Shown: positions 17,921 to 26,878 of the stretch, piece by piece
Numbering within the stretch: position 1 is the stretch's first letter
Layout: each line of letters opens with the position of its first letter
Assembly: GCA_964579735.1 (NCBI GenBank)
Contig: CAZOHH010000014.1
Coordinates: 1 to 37,636, forward strand
Length of the DNA: 37,636 nt
Direction: 5' to 3'
Origin: CAILLO01 sp964579735
GTDB lineage: Bacteria > Bacillota > Clostridia > Saccharofermentanales > UBA5734
Position numbers and translations under genes: made by a program
The notes under the pieces: model-generated
What the model saw: only the letters and a program-made list of their open reading frames with translations
Told to the model about the DNA's origin: nothing
Database searches by the model: none

Positions 17921-18693
17921 ACCGACATGTCGAGACCTTCCGCAAATACCGCTACCTCCTCGCGGATCTGATCGTCCGCGACCTGAAGGTGAAGTACCGC
18001 AGGTCGGTGCTGGGGCTTCTCTGGAGCATCCTCAACCCCTTGCTCATGATGTTCGTCATATCCGCCGTGTTCTCGCGGATCTTCAAGTTCGACGTGGAGT
18101 ACTTCCCGATCTTCTACCTGACCGGTGCCGTTGTCTTCAACTTCGTCGTCGAGTCCACTTCTTCGGCGATGACCGCCATCATCAACGCCGCGCCGCTGAT
18201 CAAGAAGGTCTATGTCCCGAAGTATCTGTTTCCTCTCGAGAAGACGCTGTTCGCCTTCGTGAACCTGCTTTTCTCCCTGGTCGCGGTCGCCGTCGTGATT
18301 CTGGTGCTTCGCATGCCGCTGCATTGGACGGCGCTGCTCTTTCCGATTCCATTGCTCTATGTGCTCGTCTTTTCGGTCGGCCTCGGAATGATCCTGTCGG
18401 CGTACAACGTCTTCTACCGCGATATCCAGCATCTCTATTCGGTCTGGACGACGGCCTGGCTCTATCTCACTCCTGTCATCTACCCCGTCTCCATCCTGCC
18501 TTCCGTCATGCAGAAAGCCGTCGCGTTCAACCCCCTCTACTACTACGTCGACTATTTCCGCGAGGTCGTGATGTACGGGCACATTCCGGGGCTGCGTGAG
18601 AATCTCGTCTGCATGGGATTCTCGGCGCTGTTCCTGCTGGTCGGACTCTGGGTATTCCGCCGCAAGCAGGAGCGCTTCATCCTGTATATCTGA
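17917..18693 (+). CDS. wzm: ABC-2 type polysaccharide exporter permease
   Basis: The 258-residue membrane protein matches Wzm/TagG/KpsM permeases. The amphipathic N-terminus contains LADLIVRDLKVKYRRSVLGL, typical of the coupling helix, and is followed by LWSILNPLLMMFVI. Six membrane helices are predicted by eye. A late AFNPLYYYVDYFRE segment is conserved in the family. It forms the channel that moves lipid-linked glycan across the membrane together with the ATPase at 18758. It is placed in the middle of the glycosyltransferase genes, as usual for ABC-dependent O-antigen, teichoic acid or S-layer glycan loci. Confidence 0.92.
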   Translation: MNRHVETFRKYRYLLADLIVRDLKVKYRRSVLGLLWSILNPLLMMFVISAVFSRIFKFDVEYFPIFYLTGAVVFNFVVESTSSAMTAIINAAPLIKKVYVPKYLFPLEKTLFAFVNLLFSLVAVAVVILVLRMPLHWTALLFPIPLLYVLVFSVGLGMILSAYNVFYRDIQHLYSVWTTAWLYLTPVIYPVSILPSVMQKAVAFNPLYYYVDYFREVVMYGHIPGLRENLVCMGFSALFLLVGLWVFRRKQERFILYI

Positions 18694-18710
18694 TGTCGCA
18701 TGAAAGCCGG

Positions 18711-18719
18711 TATGATAAT
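18711..18719 (+). promoter_or_regulatory. Possible -10 region ahead of wzt
   Basis: TATGATAAT lies in the 64-base gap between wzm and wzt, about 40 bases before the TTG start. No -35 hexamer is recognisable. It could separate expression of the distal half of the locus. Confidence 0.3.
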
Positions 18720-18757
18720 ATGGTTGGACAGTCTACGGACAATCGGGAGGAAACGGG

Positions 18758-19489
18758 TTGACGACGGCGATCGAGGTCGGACAGGTGTCCATGAGGTTCA
18801 ACATGTCGCACGAACGCGTGGACAGCCTCAAGGAATACTTCATCAAGTTGGTTCGCCGCCAGCTCCGCTTCGAGGAGTTCTTCGCGTTGCGAGAGGTATC
18901 CTTCTCGGTCGAGAAGGGTGAAGTGTTCGGCATCGTCGGTCTGAACGGCTCGGGGAAGAGCACGTTGCTCAAGATCGTCTCCGGAATCCTGAAGCCCACG
19001 TCCGGGACGTGCAGCGTCTTCGGGTCCATCTCTCCGCTGATCGAACTCGGCGCCGGCTTCGACATGGACCTGACCGCGAGGGAGAACGTCTTCCTGAACG
19101 GCTCCGTCCTCGGCTTCTCACGGAAGCAGATGCGCGAAAGATTCGACGAGATCATCGACTTCGCGGAATTGCACTCCTTCGTCGACGTCGCGCTCAAGAA
19201 CTACTCCTCGGGGATGACGGCGCGTCTCGGGTTCGCAATCGCGACACTGGTGAAGCCGGAGGTCCTGATTCTGGACGAAATCCTTTCCGTCGGCGACTTC
19301 CTCTTCCAGAAGAAGTGCGAGGAGAGGATCAAGGAGATGATGCAGGGCGGAACGACCGTCCTGATCGTGTCCCATTCCATCGACCAGATCGAGAGGCTCT
19401 GCAACCGCGTTCTCTGGCTGGAACACGGGTCCGTGCGGATGATCGGCGGCACGCAGCCGGTATGCGAAGCGTATGCGGGTAGCCGCTGA
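18758..19489 (+). CDS. wzt: ABC transporter ATP-binding protein of the polysaccharide exporter, short form
   Basis: The 243-residue ATPase has Walker A GLNGSGKST near residue 61, signature YSSGMTAR near 149, and Walker B LILDEILSVGD near 169, followed by the switch His in VSHSID. The N-terminal region FNMSHERVDSLKEYFIKLV is typical of Wzt/TagH/RfbE. It energises export through the permease at 17917. It ends after the nucleotide-binding domain and so lacks the C-terminal carbohydrate-binding domain that recognises capped chains in E. coli O9a-type Wzt. The TTG start at 18758 is supported by GGGAGG (18745-18750), 7 bases upstream. Confidence 0.92.
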   Translation: MTTAIEVGQVSMRFNMSHERVDSLKEYFIKLVRRQLRFEEFFALREVSFSVEKGEVFGIVGLNGSGKSTLLKIVSGILKPTSGTCSVFGSISPLIELGAGFDMDLTARENVFLNGSVLGFSRKQMRERFDEIIDFAELHSFVDVALKNYSSGMTARLGFAIATLVKPEVLILDEILSVGDFLFQKKCEERIKEMMQGGTTVLIVSHSIDQIERLCNRVLWLEHGSVRMIGGTQPVCEAYAGSR

Positions 19490-19533
19490 AGTCCTGCAAG
19501 GGTATCGAATGAATCGCTGAAGGCGGAGGGAAA

Positions 19534-21795
19534 ATGGACGGCATCTACAACGCATTCTTCTTCGACCGGTTCTACGAAGTCGAGAGCGGGCAGACCTACC
19601 GCGACTGGATGCCGCAGTTCGAGCGGATCGCAGACCGCATCGCGCTGGATTTCGCACCCAGAACGGTCCTGGACGCAGGATGCGCCTACGGATTCCTCGT
19701 GGATGCGCTTCGCAGGCGCGGTATCGAGGCGTATGGCTTCGACCTCTCCGAGCATGCGATCTCCCAGGTGCCCGAGGACGTCAAGCCATTCTGCTTCGTG
19801 CATTCCATCGCCGAACCGCTGCCGTCCGGCATTCCGCAGCGATATGACCTCGTCGTCACGGTGGAGGTGCTCGAGCACGTCGCTCCGGAGCTGATGGCCA
19901 CGGCGCTGGCCAACCTGTGCCGCTGTTCCGACACGGTGCTCTTCACATCGACGCCAGGGGACCGCGACAACATGACCCATTTGAACGTCCAGCTTCCGGA
20001 ATACTGGGCCCGGGCGTTCGCCGCAATCGGCTTCCAGCGCGATCTCATCCAGGATGTCGATTATGTCTGCTCCTGGGCGCAGCTCTTCCGCAAGGGCCCG
20101 CTGACGCTCGACTCCGTCCAGGCCTATGAGAAACGTCTGCGGCTTCTGGGCGAGGAGAAGTCGAAGGCCGAGTCGGCCGCTTCGGTGGCGGAGTCTGCGA
20201 CTTCGTCATGCAAGGGCGAACTGGAGCGGATTTCCGAGGAGCGGGAAACGCTCGCCGAGTCGATCGGCATCCTCGAGAGCACGCTCTCCCGGAATCAAGC
20301 GGAACATGCGCAAAGGGAAGAAGAATTCCAGAAACTGCTCTCGGACCACCTCGCGACGATCCGTTCCTCCAGCTGGCGGGCTACCGCACCGCTTCGGGCG
20401 GTCCTGAACCTGCTCCGCGGACGCAGGACGCCGCGCTTCGTGAAACCTCCCAAGGGCCTCGCGGCCCGCGTCGGTCCATTTCGGCGGCTGTCGAGGGCGC
20501 TGCGCCGCTATGGACTCCGCGGGACGCTGCGCAAGGTCTTGAGACGATTGCAGGGAAGGCCCGAAGTCGTGGTCGCAGGTGCCGGAAACTCGAGTTCGTC
20601 GGGCTCTTCGCCACGAGACGCCGCATCGGTCGAACTCCGGCTTGCGCAGAGGTTCCGCATCGCACAGCCGATTCCGTCGGTCTTCGTCGAGAACGAGAGA
20701 CCTCGCCTGACCCTTGTCACCGATTCCCTCGGAACCAACTCCCTCTTCGGCGGCGTCGCGACCGCGCTGATCCTCGCCACGCGATTCGCCGTGAAGACCG
20801 GCTCGGTCCTCCGAATCGTGACGCGCACCGCGCCGGTCCATCCCGATGAGTATTATGCCTGCATGAAGATCCACGGAATCACCCCGGCTCCTGAAGTGGT
20901 CTTCTACTCCGACTACGACCGCGATGAGGCGGGTGGCAAGCGATTCAAGCTCGATGTCTCGGAACGGGACGTCTTCTTCGCCACTTCCTGGTGGAGCGCG
21001 GCCGCCATCCGAGGGACCACCCTCCGCAGAAGATTCTTCTACGTGCTTCAGGAGGTCGAGACCTACTTCTACCCGCACGGCGACGACCACCTTCGGTGCG
21101 CGCAGACCATGAAGGACCCCGATATGGATTTCCTCGTGAATTCACACTATCTATACGACCACCTGAAGACCACATCGACCGATGTCGCCCACCGCGGGTT
21201 CTGCTTCGAACCGGCTTTCCCGGAAGCCCTGTACCGCCCGAAGAACTTCGGAAAGAAAGCGCGATATCGGTTGTTCTTCTACGCACGTCCCGAGAACCCA
21301 CGAAACCTGTTCCATTTCGGACTCGAAGTGCTCGACCGGTGCATTTCCACGGGAGTACTCGATACCGAGGAATGGGAGATCTGCTTCGCAGGGCAGAACG
21401 TTCCCGACATCCGTTTCTCGAACGGCGCACGGGGAGTCCCCCTCGGCCAGCTCGGTTGGGACGCCTATGCTGGATTCCTTGGCGGCGTGGACCTCGCGCT
21501 GTCGCTCATGTATACACCGCATCCCAGCTACCCGCCTTTCGACGTGGCCTCCTCGGGCGGTGTCGTCGTCACGAACCGATACCTGGGCAAGAAGGAGATC
21601 GTCGAGAGCGACAACATCCTTGCGGCCGACCTCGACCTCGACTCCTTCGCTCTGGCCATGAAAGCCGGCATATCCCTGGCGAAGGATGCGGAACGGAGGG
21701 AGAGGAACTTCCGGACGCAGCGAATCGCCCGCTCCTGGGAGGACAACCTCGCCAAGTCCGTCGACTGGATGGAGGAACGTCTGCGCGATGCATAG
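19534..21795 (+). CDS. Methyltransferase-coiled coil-WsaF-like rhamnosyltransferase fusion
   Basis: The 753-residue protein has three parts. Residues about 20-190 are a class I SAM methyltransferase with VLDAGCAYGFLVDAL (motif I near 45), a YGFDLSEHAI acidic strand end and VVTVEVLEHV. Residues about 197-285 are a charged coiled coil ending in the SSWRATAPLR motif often seen before glycosyltransferase domains. Residues about 390-750 form a GT-B domain most like the rhamnosyltransferase WsaF, with SLFGGVATALILA, LQEVETYFYP and FYARPENPRNLF. It could add rhamnose and a methyl group to the glycan. By analogy with WbdD, where a methyltransferase and coiled coil set chain length, it may act in termination; this is inference. 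A GGAGGG site precedes the ATG. Confidence 0.83.
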   Translation: MDGIYNAFFFDRFYEVESGQTYRDWMPQFERIADRIALDFAPRTVLDAGCAYGFLVDALRRRGIEAYGFDLSEHAISQVPEDVKPFCFVHSIAEPLPSGIPQRYDLVVTVEVLEHVAPELMATALANLCRCSDTVLFTSTPGDRDNMTHLNVQLPEYWARAFAAIGFQRDLIQDVDYVCSWAQLFRKGPLTLDSVQAYEKRLRLLGEEKSKAESAASVAESATSSCKGELERISEERETLAESIGILESTLSRNQAEHAQREEEFQKLLSDHLATIRSSSWRATAPLRAVLNLLRGRRTPRFVKPPKGLAARVGPFRRLSRALRRYGLRGTLRKVLRRLQGRPEVVVAGAGNSSSSGSSPRDAASVELRLAQRFRIAQPIPSVFVENERPRLTLVTDSLGTNSLFGGVATALILATRFAVKTGSVLRIVTRTAPVHPDEYYACMKIHGITPAPEVVFYSDYDRDEAGGKRFKLDVSERDVFFATSWWSAAAIRGTTLRRRFFYVLQEVETYFYPHGDDHLRCAQTMKDPDMDFLVNSHYLYDHLKTTSTDVAHRGFCFEPAFPEALYRPKNFGKKARYRLFFYARPENPRNLFHFGLEVLDRCISTGVLDTEEWEICFAGQNVPDIRFSNGARGVPLGQLGWDAYAGFLGGVDLALSLMYTPHPSYPPFDVASSGGVVVTNRYLGKKEIVESDNILAADLDLDSFALAMKAGISLAKDAERRERNFRTQRIARSWEDNLAKSVDWMEERLRDA

Positions 21796-22987
21796 TCTTT
21801 CGGTGCCCGGTAAGCCTTCGGCCACGCCCTGGGAGGTCGCCCTCCCGCTTCGGCTCGCGCGGCTGGCCGAGGCGCGCGGCACGGACGGCGTCCGGACCGC
21901 GGTGCTCCTCTATGAACGGGCCGATACCTCGACCTTCCGCTATCGGTGCTACAACGTCGTGCAGGCATTGCGGGCAAGCCGGGAATGGCGGGCGGTCTAT
22001 TTCTTCAAGGACGAACTGGAAGCGCTGGCTCCGTTCCTCGACCGCGCGGACCTTCTCGTCGTCGCCCGTTTTCGCTGGGGACCCGAACTGGACCGGATCA
22101 TGATGCGGGCCAAGGCTCGCCACATCCCCATCCTGTTCGACATCGACGACATGGTCTTCGACGTCCGCTACATCCCCCTCATCGCGAACACGCTCAACGT
22201 CGGTCTCGCGACCCAGGAGGACAACGATTATTGGTTCGCCTATGTCTCCCGTCTGGGCTTCGCCGCCTCGCGCGCGGACGGATTCACGACGACCAACGAC
22301 TACCTCGGACGCCTGCTTTCGAACTCCTTCGACCATCCCTACTGGCTCGTCCGGAATTCCGTCAACGACGAGCAAGCCATCTATTCCGAACGCTGCCGCG
22401 CGGCGAAGGCGGGGAAACCGGACCGGAAACCCTTTACGATCGGCTACTTCAGCGGAACGCCGTCCCACGTCAACGACTTCGCGGAGGTGCAGGCCGAAAT
22501 CGGACAATTGCTCGACGATTTCCCAGACGTGGTCCTCTCCGTCGTCGGCTTCATGGATTTCTCCGGGGAGCTGGCGCACCACATCGCTTCCGGACGCGTG
22601 CGGTACCGTCCGCTGGTGGATTTCCTGGAACTCCAGCGCCTCACCGCGGAGGTCGATGTCAACATCGCTCCCCTGGTCGACAATGCATTCACCCAGTGCA
22701 AATCGAATCTGAAGTTCTTCGAGGCCGGTCTCGTGAATACGGTGACTCTCGCCACGCCGACCTTCGCTTTCCGGAATTCGATCATCGACGGAGAAAACGG
22801 ATTCCTATGCCGACCCGGAGAGTGGTACCCTAGAATCCGAGAACTCCTCAAGGGGGAGAAATCGACATCGAGGATTTCTGCGAATGCCCTTCGATATGCG
22901 CTCGACAACCATTATGGAGACAGCGTGCGGACCGAAATCGAGACGAGTTATTCCCGAGCGGTGGAAAGGGTAGCCGGCAATGCCTGA
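21788..22987 (+). CDS. GT-B type glycosyltransferase
   Basis: The 399-residue protein has a GT-B arrangement. The N-terminal half contains TAVLLYERADTSTFRYRCYN and FDIDDMVFDVRYIP, a motif of a GT4-like group found in surface polysaccharide loci. The C-terminal half contains IGYFSGTPSHVNDF and VDVNIAPLVDNAFTQCKSNL, the donor-binding region with the conserved KxxKxxE-like pattern ending in FFEAGL. No signal peptide is present, so it should act in the cytoplasm. The ATG at 21788 overlaps the previous stop by 8 bases, with GGAGG upstream. Sugar specificity is unknown. Confidence 0.78.
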   Translation: MHSLSVPGKPSATPWEVALPLRLARLAEARGTDGVRTAVLLYERADTSTFRYRCYNVVQALRASREWRAVYFFKDELEALAPFLDRADLLVVARFRWGPELDRIMMRAKARHIPILFDIDDMVFDVRYIPLIANTLNVGLATQEDNDYWFAYVSRLGFAASRADGFTTTNDYLGRLLSNSFDHPYWLVRNSVNDEQAIYSERCRAAKAGKPDRKPFTIGYFSGTPSHVNDFAEVQAEIGQLLDDFPDVVLSVVGFMDFSGELAHHIASGRVRYRPLVDFLELQRLTAEVDVNIAPLVDNAFTQCKSNLKFFEAGLVNTVTLATPTFAFRNSIIDGENGFLCRPGEWYPRIRELLKGEKSTSRISANALRYALDNHYGDSVRTEIETSYSRAVERVAGNA

Positions 22988-23771
22988 TCGTGGGATTTCC
23001 CTTTCCATCGTCACCTACAACAACGGGGCCGTGATCGGCACCACGCTGGAGGCTCTCGAGGCGCACTGGCCGAAGGAATTCCCATGTCGTGCCTTCGTCG
23101 TCGACAATGGCTCGACGGACCGCACGTTGGAGATCGTCGGCCTCCACGTCGCACGTCACCCCGACCGCCTGACCCTGATCCGTTCCCCGAAAGGCAACGT
23201 CGGATATGGCGCCGCGAACAACCTCGTGCTGCCGAAGGTGGATTCCACCATGCATATCGTGATGAACCCCGACGTGTCGCTGCTCGACGACCGCACCCTC
23301 CCGACACTTCTCGATTTTCTTTCTTCCCATCCCGACGTCGGGATGGTGGTGCCGAAGGTCGTCGGACTGGATGGCTCGGTCCAGCATCTCTGCCGACGCC
23401 AGCTGACCGTGCTCGACCTCTTCCTGCGCTTCACCTTCCCGGCGCTCCTTCCCAAACGCCACGCCTACCATACGATGCAGGATCATGACTACGGGACCTC
23501 CTTCGACGTGCCGTTCGCCTCCGGTTGTCTCATGGCCCTCCGCACCGAACTCTTCCGGGAATTGGGCGGCTTCGACGAAAGGATCTTCCTCTATGCCGAA
23601 GATGCCGACCTGACTCTCCGCGTGAACCAGGTCTCGCGGACGGTCTACGTCCCGGACGCGATGGTGCGCCACGAGTGGCAGCGCTCCTCCTACAAGAAGT
23701 TCGGGATGTTCTCGAAGCATCTGCGCTCGCTCGCCTACTACTTCCGCAAATGGGGGTTGCGTCTCGCATGA
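22980..23771 (+). CDS. Family 2 glycosyltransferase, rhamnosyltransferase-like
   Basis: The 263-residue GT2 enzyme shows ISLSIVTYNNGAVIG at the N-terminus, FVVDNGSTDRT, a NVGYGAANNLVLP motif, the metal site MNPDVSLLDD, and a FASGCLMALRTELFRELGGF acceptor-side motif followed by YAEDADLTLRV, the general-base region. These fit dTDP-rhamnosyl transferases of the WbbL type. The start overlaps the previous gene by 8 bases, and its own stop overlaps the next start (ATGA at 23768). Confidence 0.87.
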   Translation: MPDRGISLSIVTYNNGAVIGTTLEALEAHWPKEFPCRAFVVDNGSTDRTLEIVGLHVARHPDRLTLIRSPKGNVGYGAANNLVLPKVDSTMHIVMNPDVSLLDDRTLPTLLDFLSSHPDVGMVVPKVVGLDGSVQHLCRRQLTVLDLFLRFTFPALLPKRHAYHTMQDHDYGTSFDVPFASGCLMALRTELFRELGGFDERIFLYAEDADLTLRVNQVSRTVYVPDAMVRHEWQRSSYKKFGMFSKHLRSLAYYFRKWGLRLA

Positions 23772-24505
23772 TCTCCGTGGTCATGGCCACCCTGGATGGC
23801 TTGAGATACCTTCCCGTGCAGTTGGAGAGCGTCCTCCGACAACTGGGTCCGGAGGATGAGCTCGTGGTGTCGGACAACGGCTCGACGGACGGGACGTTGG
23901 CGTTCCTCGAGAAGGCTGCTGCAAAGGACAAACGGATGCTTCTGCTTGTCTTCGGAAGTCGAAGAGGGGTTGTCGCCAATTACGAGAACGCGCTGCGCCA
24001 CGCGCACGGCGATGTCTTGCTTCTCTGCGATCAGGACGACATCTGGCTGCCTGGACGGGTGGACTTCTTCCGCACCTGGTTCGTGGAGCATCCGCGGACC
24101 TTGTTGCTCCAGACCGATGCGGAACTGGTCGACGCGGAAGGGCGCAGGACGGACGAATCGTTCTTCTACCTACGCCGGAGCGGTCCCGGACTGATGAAGA
24201 ACTTCGTGAAGAACGGCTTCCAGGGGTGCAGTCTCGGGTTCCGAAGATCGCTCCTCGACGTCGCGCTTCCATTCCCGACACGCCTGCCCATGCACGACAT
24301 GTGGCTCGGGCTGCTCGCGGAAGCCGCCGGCACCTTGCGCACGGCTTTTTCGCCCAAGGTCCTGACGCGGCATCGTCGCCATGGCGGAAACTCGAGTTCT
24401 CTGGAACACGCGGCCTGGAGCAGGGTCGTGATCTGGAGGTTCCGGCTCTTCGGGAGCCTTCTGTCCAGATGGCCGCGCGTCCGGCGCGCCTTCCGGGGGA
24501 CATAG
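23768..24505 (+). CDS. Family 2 glycosyltransferase, last gene of the polysaccharide locus
   Basis: The 245-residue GT2 enzyme has ISVVMATLDGLRYLP, VVSDNGSTDGT, the metal site LCDQDDIWLP and NGFQGCSLGFRR. The CDQDDIW motif groups it with rhamnosyl- and galactosyltransferases of surface glycans (WaaE/RfbF-like GT2). The C-terminus is basic and may sit at the membrane. It overlaps the previous gene by 4 bases. The next gene has its own promoter, so the operon probably ends here, although no clear terminator hairpin is visible in 24506-24594. Confidence 0.85.
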   Translation: MISVVMATLDGLRYLPVQLESVLRQLGPEDELVVSDNGSTDGTLAFLEKAAAKDKRMLLLVFGSRRGVVANYENALRHAHGDVLLLCDQDDIWLPGRVDFFRTWFVEHPRTLLLQTDAELVDAEGRRTDESFFYLRRSGPGLMKNFVKNGFQGCSLGFRRSLLDVALPFPTRLPMHDMWLGLLAEAAGTLRTAFSPKVLTRHRRHGGNSSSLEHAAWSRVVIWRFRLFGSLLSRWPRVRRAFRGT

Positions 24506-24510
24506 CCTGC

Positions 24511-24539
24511 TTGCGACTTTCCCGCGATTCTGATATCAT
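24511..24539 (+). promoter_or_regulatory. Sigma-70 promoter with extended -10 for the MASE3-GGDEF gene
   Basis: TTGCGA (24511-24516) and TATCAT (24534-24539) are 17 bases apart, and TGA directly precedes the -10 as an extended element. The transcription start should lie near 24546, giving a leader of about 49 bases with GGAGAGG at 24580-24586. Confidence 0.6.
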
Positions 24540-24594
24540 CGAATCTTGCTAACCTACTGCTGAGCGTCGTCTGGACGCAGGAGAGGATCGAGCC

Positions 24595-25866
24595 GTGAAG
24601 GATATCAAACGTGTCTTCCTATTCCTTCCCATCGCTCTTCTTCTTGGTTTTGTTCTGTATCTCGTTTCCCGATTCAACTACGTCCTTTTCCATGTCACCT
24701 TGGAATTTTTCATCGTCCTGATCGGCATACTGATCTTCACGGTGACCGTACTGGCCAAGAGGTTCGCGCAGCCGTCCTTCCTGACTCGTCTGGGTCCTGG
24801 TATCCTCGTCTCTTCGATGATCACCTTCCTCCACCTTTTGACCTACAAGGGAATGAACATCCTCACGGGCTACGACGCGAACCTTCCGACGCAGCTTTGG
24901 GTGATCCTCAACATTATCTTCTCGGTTTCGATTCTTTTCGCGATGCTCGACCGGAAAGGGAGAGTCAGTGACCGCTGGACGCTCCTCGGATACCTGACGG
25001 CAGGCGTCACGGCCGTTGTGCTCAGCTTCGAGCGGCTTTTCCCGGTATGCTTCGTCGTCGGCACAGGACTCACTCCCTTTAAACGTTACGTCGAATACGC
25101 AGTCATCCTCGTGCTCCTTGCCAGCCTGCTCCTGCTGGACCGTTGGAAACGCGGCACCGACGAACGGCTTCGGCGCTATATGGTCGCCACTCTCATCCTA
25201 CTCATCCTGTCGGAATTCCTTTTCACGCTGTACAGCGACGTCTATGGACTCGCCAATTTCGCCGGTCATTACCTGAGACTGCTGGCCTTTTTTCTGATCT
25301 ACCTCTCCATCGTGGTCGAGGGGATCCAGAGGCCGTACAAACTCATCTTCTCCGAACTGAACGACCTCTCGTTCACGGATGGTTTGACCCACCTGCACAA
25401 CCACCGGTATCTCCTCGAATCCATCGAACGCCTAAGGGTTCAGTCCTTGACCGAAGGAAAGGAGCTCTACCTCCTGGTGTTCGACGTCGACCGGTTCAAG
25501 GAGATCAACGACGGGTTCGGCCACACGGTCGGCGACGAGGTGCTGAAGGAGGTTGCGGACACCATCCGGAGGAGCATCCGGTCCACCGACGTCGCTTGCC
25601 GACAGGGAGGCGACGAGTTCGCGGTCGTCCTGTACGACGTGACGGCTGATTTCGCTTACGCCATCGTCGACCGGCTGCGTAAGGACCTCCTGCTTTCGCC
25701 CTTGAACAGCCGAGGCGTTCGTCTGACTGTCAGCGGAGGCGCCGTCCGCTTCGACGGGGAGTCCACGCAGGAGCTCCTGTCGAAGGCCGACCGTCTCCTC
25801 TATGCAGCGAAGCGTGACGGCCGCAATCGCTTCTATTTCTGCAACGACGAAGATGTCCTTGTCTGA
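24595..25866 (+). CDS. Membrane diguanylate cyclase, MASE3-GGDEF
   Basis: The 423-residue protein begins with about eight membrane helices (residues 5-245) resembling the MASE3 sensor domain, including LHLLTYKGMNILTGYDANLP. A single GGDEF domain (about 255-415) has DVDRFKEINDGFGH, the active site GGDEF, and RSTD exactly five residues before it as the inhibition I-site. All catalytic residues appear intact, so it should make c-di-GMP in response to an unknown membrane or extracellular signal. The GTG start at 24595 follows a GGAGAGG site and a strong promoter. The gene is monocistronic by layout, with a new promoter just after it. Confidence 0.92.
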   Translation: MKDIKRVFLFLPIALLLGFVLYLVSRFNYVLFHVTLEFFIVLIGILIFTVTVLAKRFAQPSFLTRLGPGILVSSMITFLHLLTYKGMNILTGYDANLPTQLWVILNIIFSVSILFAMLDRKGRVSDRWTLLGYLTAGVTAVVLSFERLFPVCFVVGTGLTPFKRYVEYAVILVLLASLLLLDRWKRGTDERLRRYMVATLILLILSEFLFTLYSDVYGLANFAGHYLRLLAFFLIYLSIVVEGIQRPYKLIFSELNDLSFTDGLTHLHNHRYLLESIERLRVQSLTEGKELYLLVFDVDRFKEINDGFGHTVGDEVLKEVADTIRRSIRSTDVACRQGGDEFAVVLYDVTADFAYAIVDRLRKDLLLSPLNSRGVRLTVSGGAVRFDGESTQELLSKADRLLYAAKRDGRNRFYFCNDEDVLV

Positions 25867-25891
25867 AGCGCATTCCGGACTCCTCCCGGGC

Positions 25892-25920
25892 TTCTCCTAG
25901 CATCCCGCAACCGATATAAT
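25892..25920 (+). promoter_or_regulatory. Promoter of the HtrA-rmuC-GGDEF operon
   Basis: A perfect TATAAT (25915-25920) lies 17 bases after a weak TTCTCC (25892-25897). It overlaps an in-frame ATG at 25919, which therefore cannot be the translation start. The transcription start should lie near 25927, about 31 bases before the TTG at 25958. Confidence 0.55.
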
Positions 25921-25957
25921 GGAGGAGTCGACCCCTCGATTCAAAGGAGGACCGGCC

Positions 25958-26878
25958 TTGAACAGGAAGCGCTTCCGTTGTCTTCTCCTGCTCGTCTTCT
26001 CCCTCGTCGTCCTCTCCCCCGCCTTGGTCCGTCCGGTCGTCTCCGCCGATGCCGCATTCCCAGTCGAACGGATTCTGTCGAGTGTCTGCACGATAGAGAC
26101 GGAATTCAATCAGGGAAGCGGTGTATTCATCACGGACTCGGGCCACGTCCTCACGAACGCGCACGTCCTCGACGGCGAGCGCGAGGTCACGATATACTAC
26201 GACGGCGGTACCTATATGGGATACCTGCTCCGCCAGGACTCGGTCCTGGACCTCGCGATTTTGGAGACGGACGTCGTGGGCGCTCCGCCTGCGGAATTCG
26301 CCGCCACCGAGGATATCCATGTCGGCATGGACGCCTACGCGGTCGGCTCCCCCCTTGGTCTCCCTCAGACCGTCTCGCGCGGCATCGTCTCCGTGATCGG
26401 CCAACCCGTCGATGGACAGATCTACATCCAGTCCGACGTGGCGGTATATGGCGGCAGCAGCGGGGGCCCGCTCTGCTCGTCGGACGGAAGGGTAATCGGA
26501 CTGAACACCTTCACCATGGGCGACTACGACGGCATCACCTTCGCCGTTCCGAACCCCGTAATCCTCGATTTCGTGCATCGCGAAGGACTGTTGATGGAAA
26601 CGGTCGTCACCGCCATCCCCGGAATCCCAGGCATCCCCGGCTACTACGACGGAACGTACTACGGCGACGTGGAATTCGATCCTTCGCTCCTCCTCCCGCA
26701 ACTGCAGGTGCTTTTCGCAAATCCTGCCTTCACGGCTCTGCTCGTTCTTGCTGGCATCCTGTTCGGCCTGCTGTTCCTGGCGGGTGGCATCGTACTGGTC
26801 TTCTACCTGCGGCATATCCGGAAGCGCAGGCTCGCTTCGGCTCTCGCCCGTCCCGGCGCCGGCCCTTCGGTGCCTTGA
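25958..26878 (+). CDS. HtrA-like S1C serine protease with C-terminal membrane anchor, no PDZ domain
   Basis: The 306-residue protein has an N-terminal signal peptide or anchor (residues 5-30), then a trypsin-like protease domain with His69 (TNAHV), Asp98 (SVLDLAIL) and Ser168 (GSSGGP). The family PDZ domains are missing. In their place is a short Pro-Gly-rich stretch (IPGIPGIPGYYDG), then a membrane helix (about 261-287) and a basic cytoplasmic tail. The protease domain would face outward, tethered at the membrane. The TTG start at 25958 is chosen because AAAGGAGG (25943-25950) is 7 bases upstream and an in-frame ATG at 25919 overlaps the -10 element. Its stop overlaps the rmuC start (TTGA). 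Confidence 0.85.
   Translation: MNRKRFRCLLLLVFSLVVLSPALVRPVVSADAAFPVERILSSVCTIETEFNQGSGVFITDSGHVLTNAHVLDGEREVTIYYDGGTYMGYLLRQDSVLDLAILETDVVGAPPAEFAATEDIHVGMDAYAVGSPLGLPQTVSRGIVSVIGQPVDGQIYIQSDVAVYGGSSGGPLCSSDGRVIGLNTFTMGDYDGITFAVPNPVILDFVHREGLLMETVVTAIPGIPGIPGYYDGTYYGDVEFDPSLLLPQLQVLFANPAFTALLVLAGILFGLLFLAGGIVLVFYLRHIRKRRLASALARPGAGPSVP

Noticed and set aside
25919..25957. ATG at 25919 as the start of the HtrA-like protease
   Set aside because: It overlaps the TATAAT -10 element and has no ribosome site. TTG at 25958 has AAAGGAGG at ideal spacing and begins a normal signal peptide.
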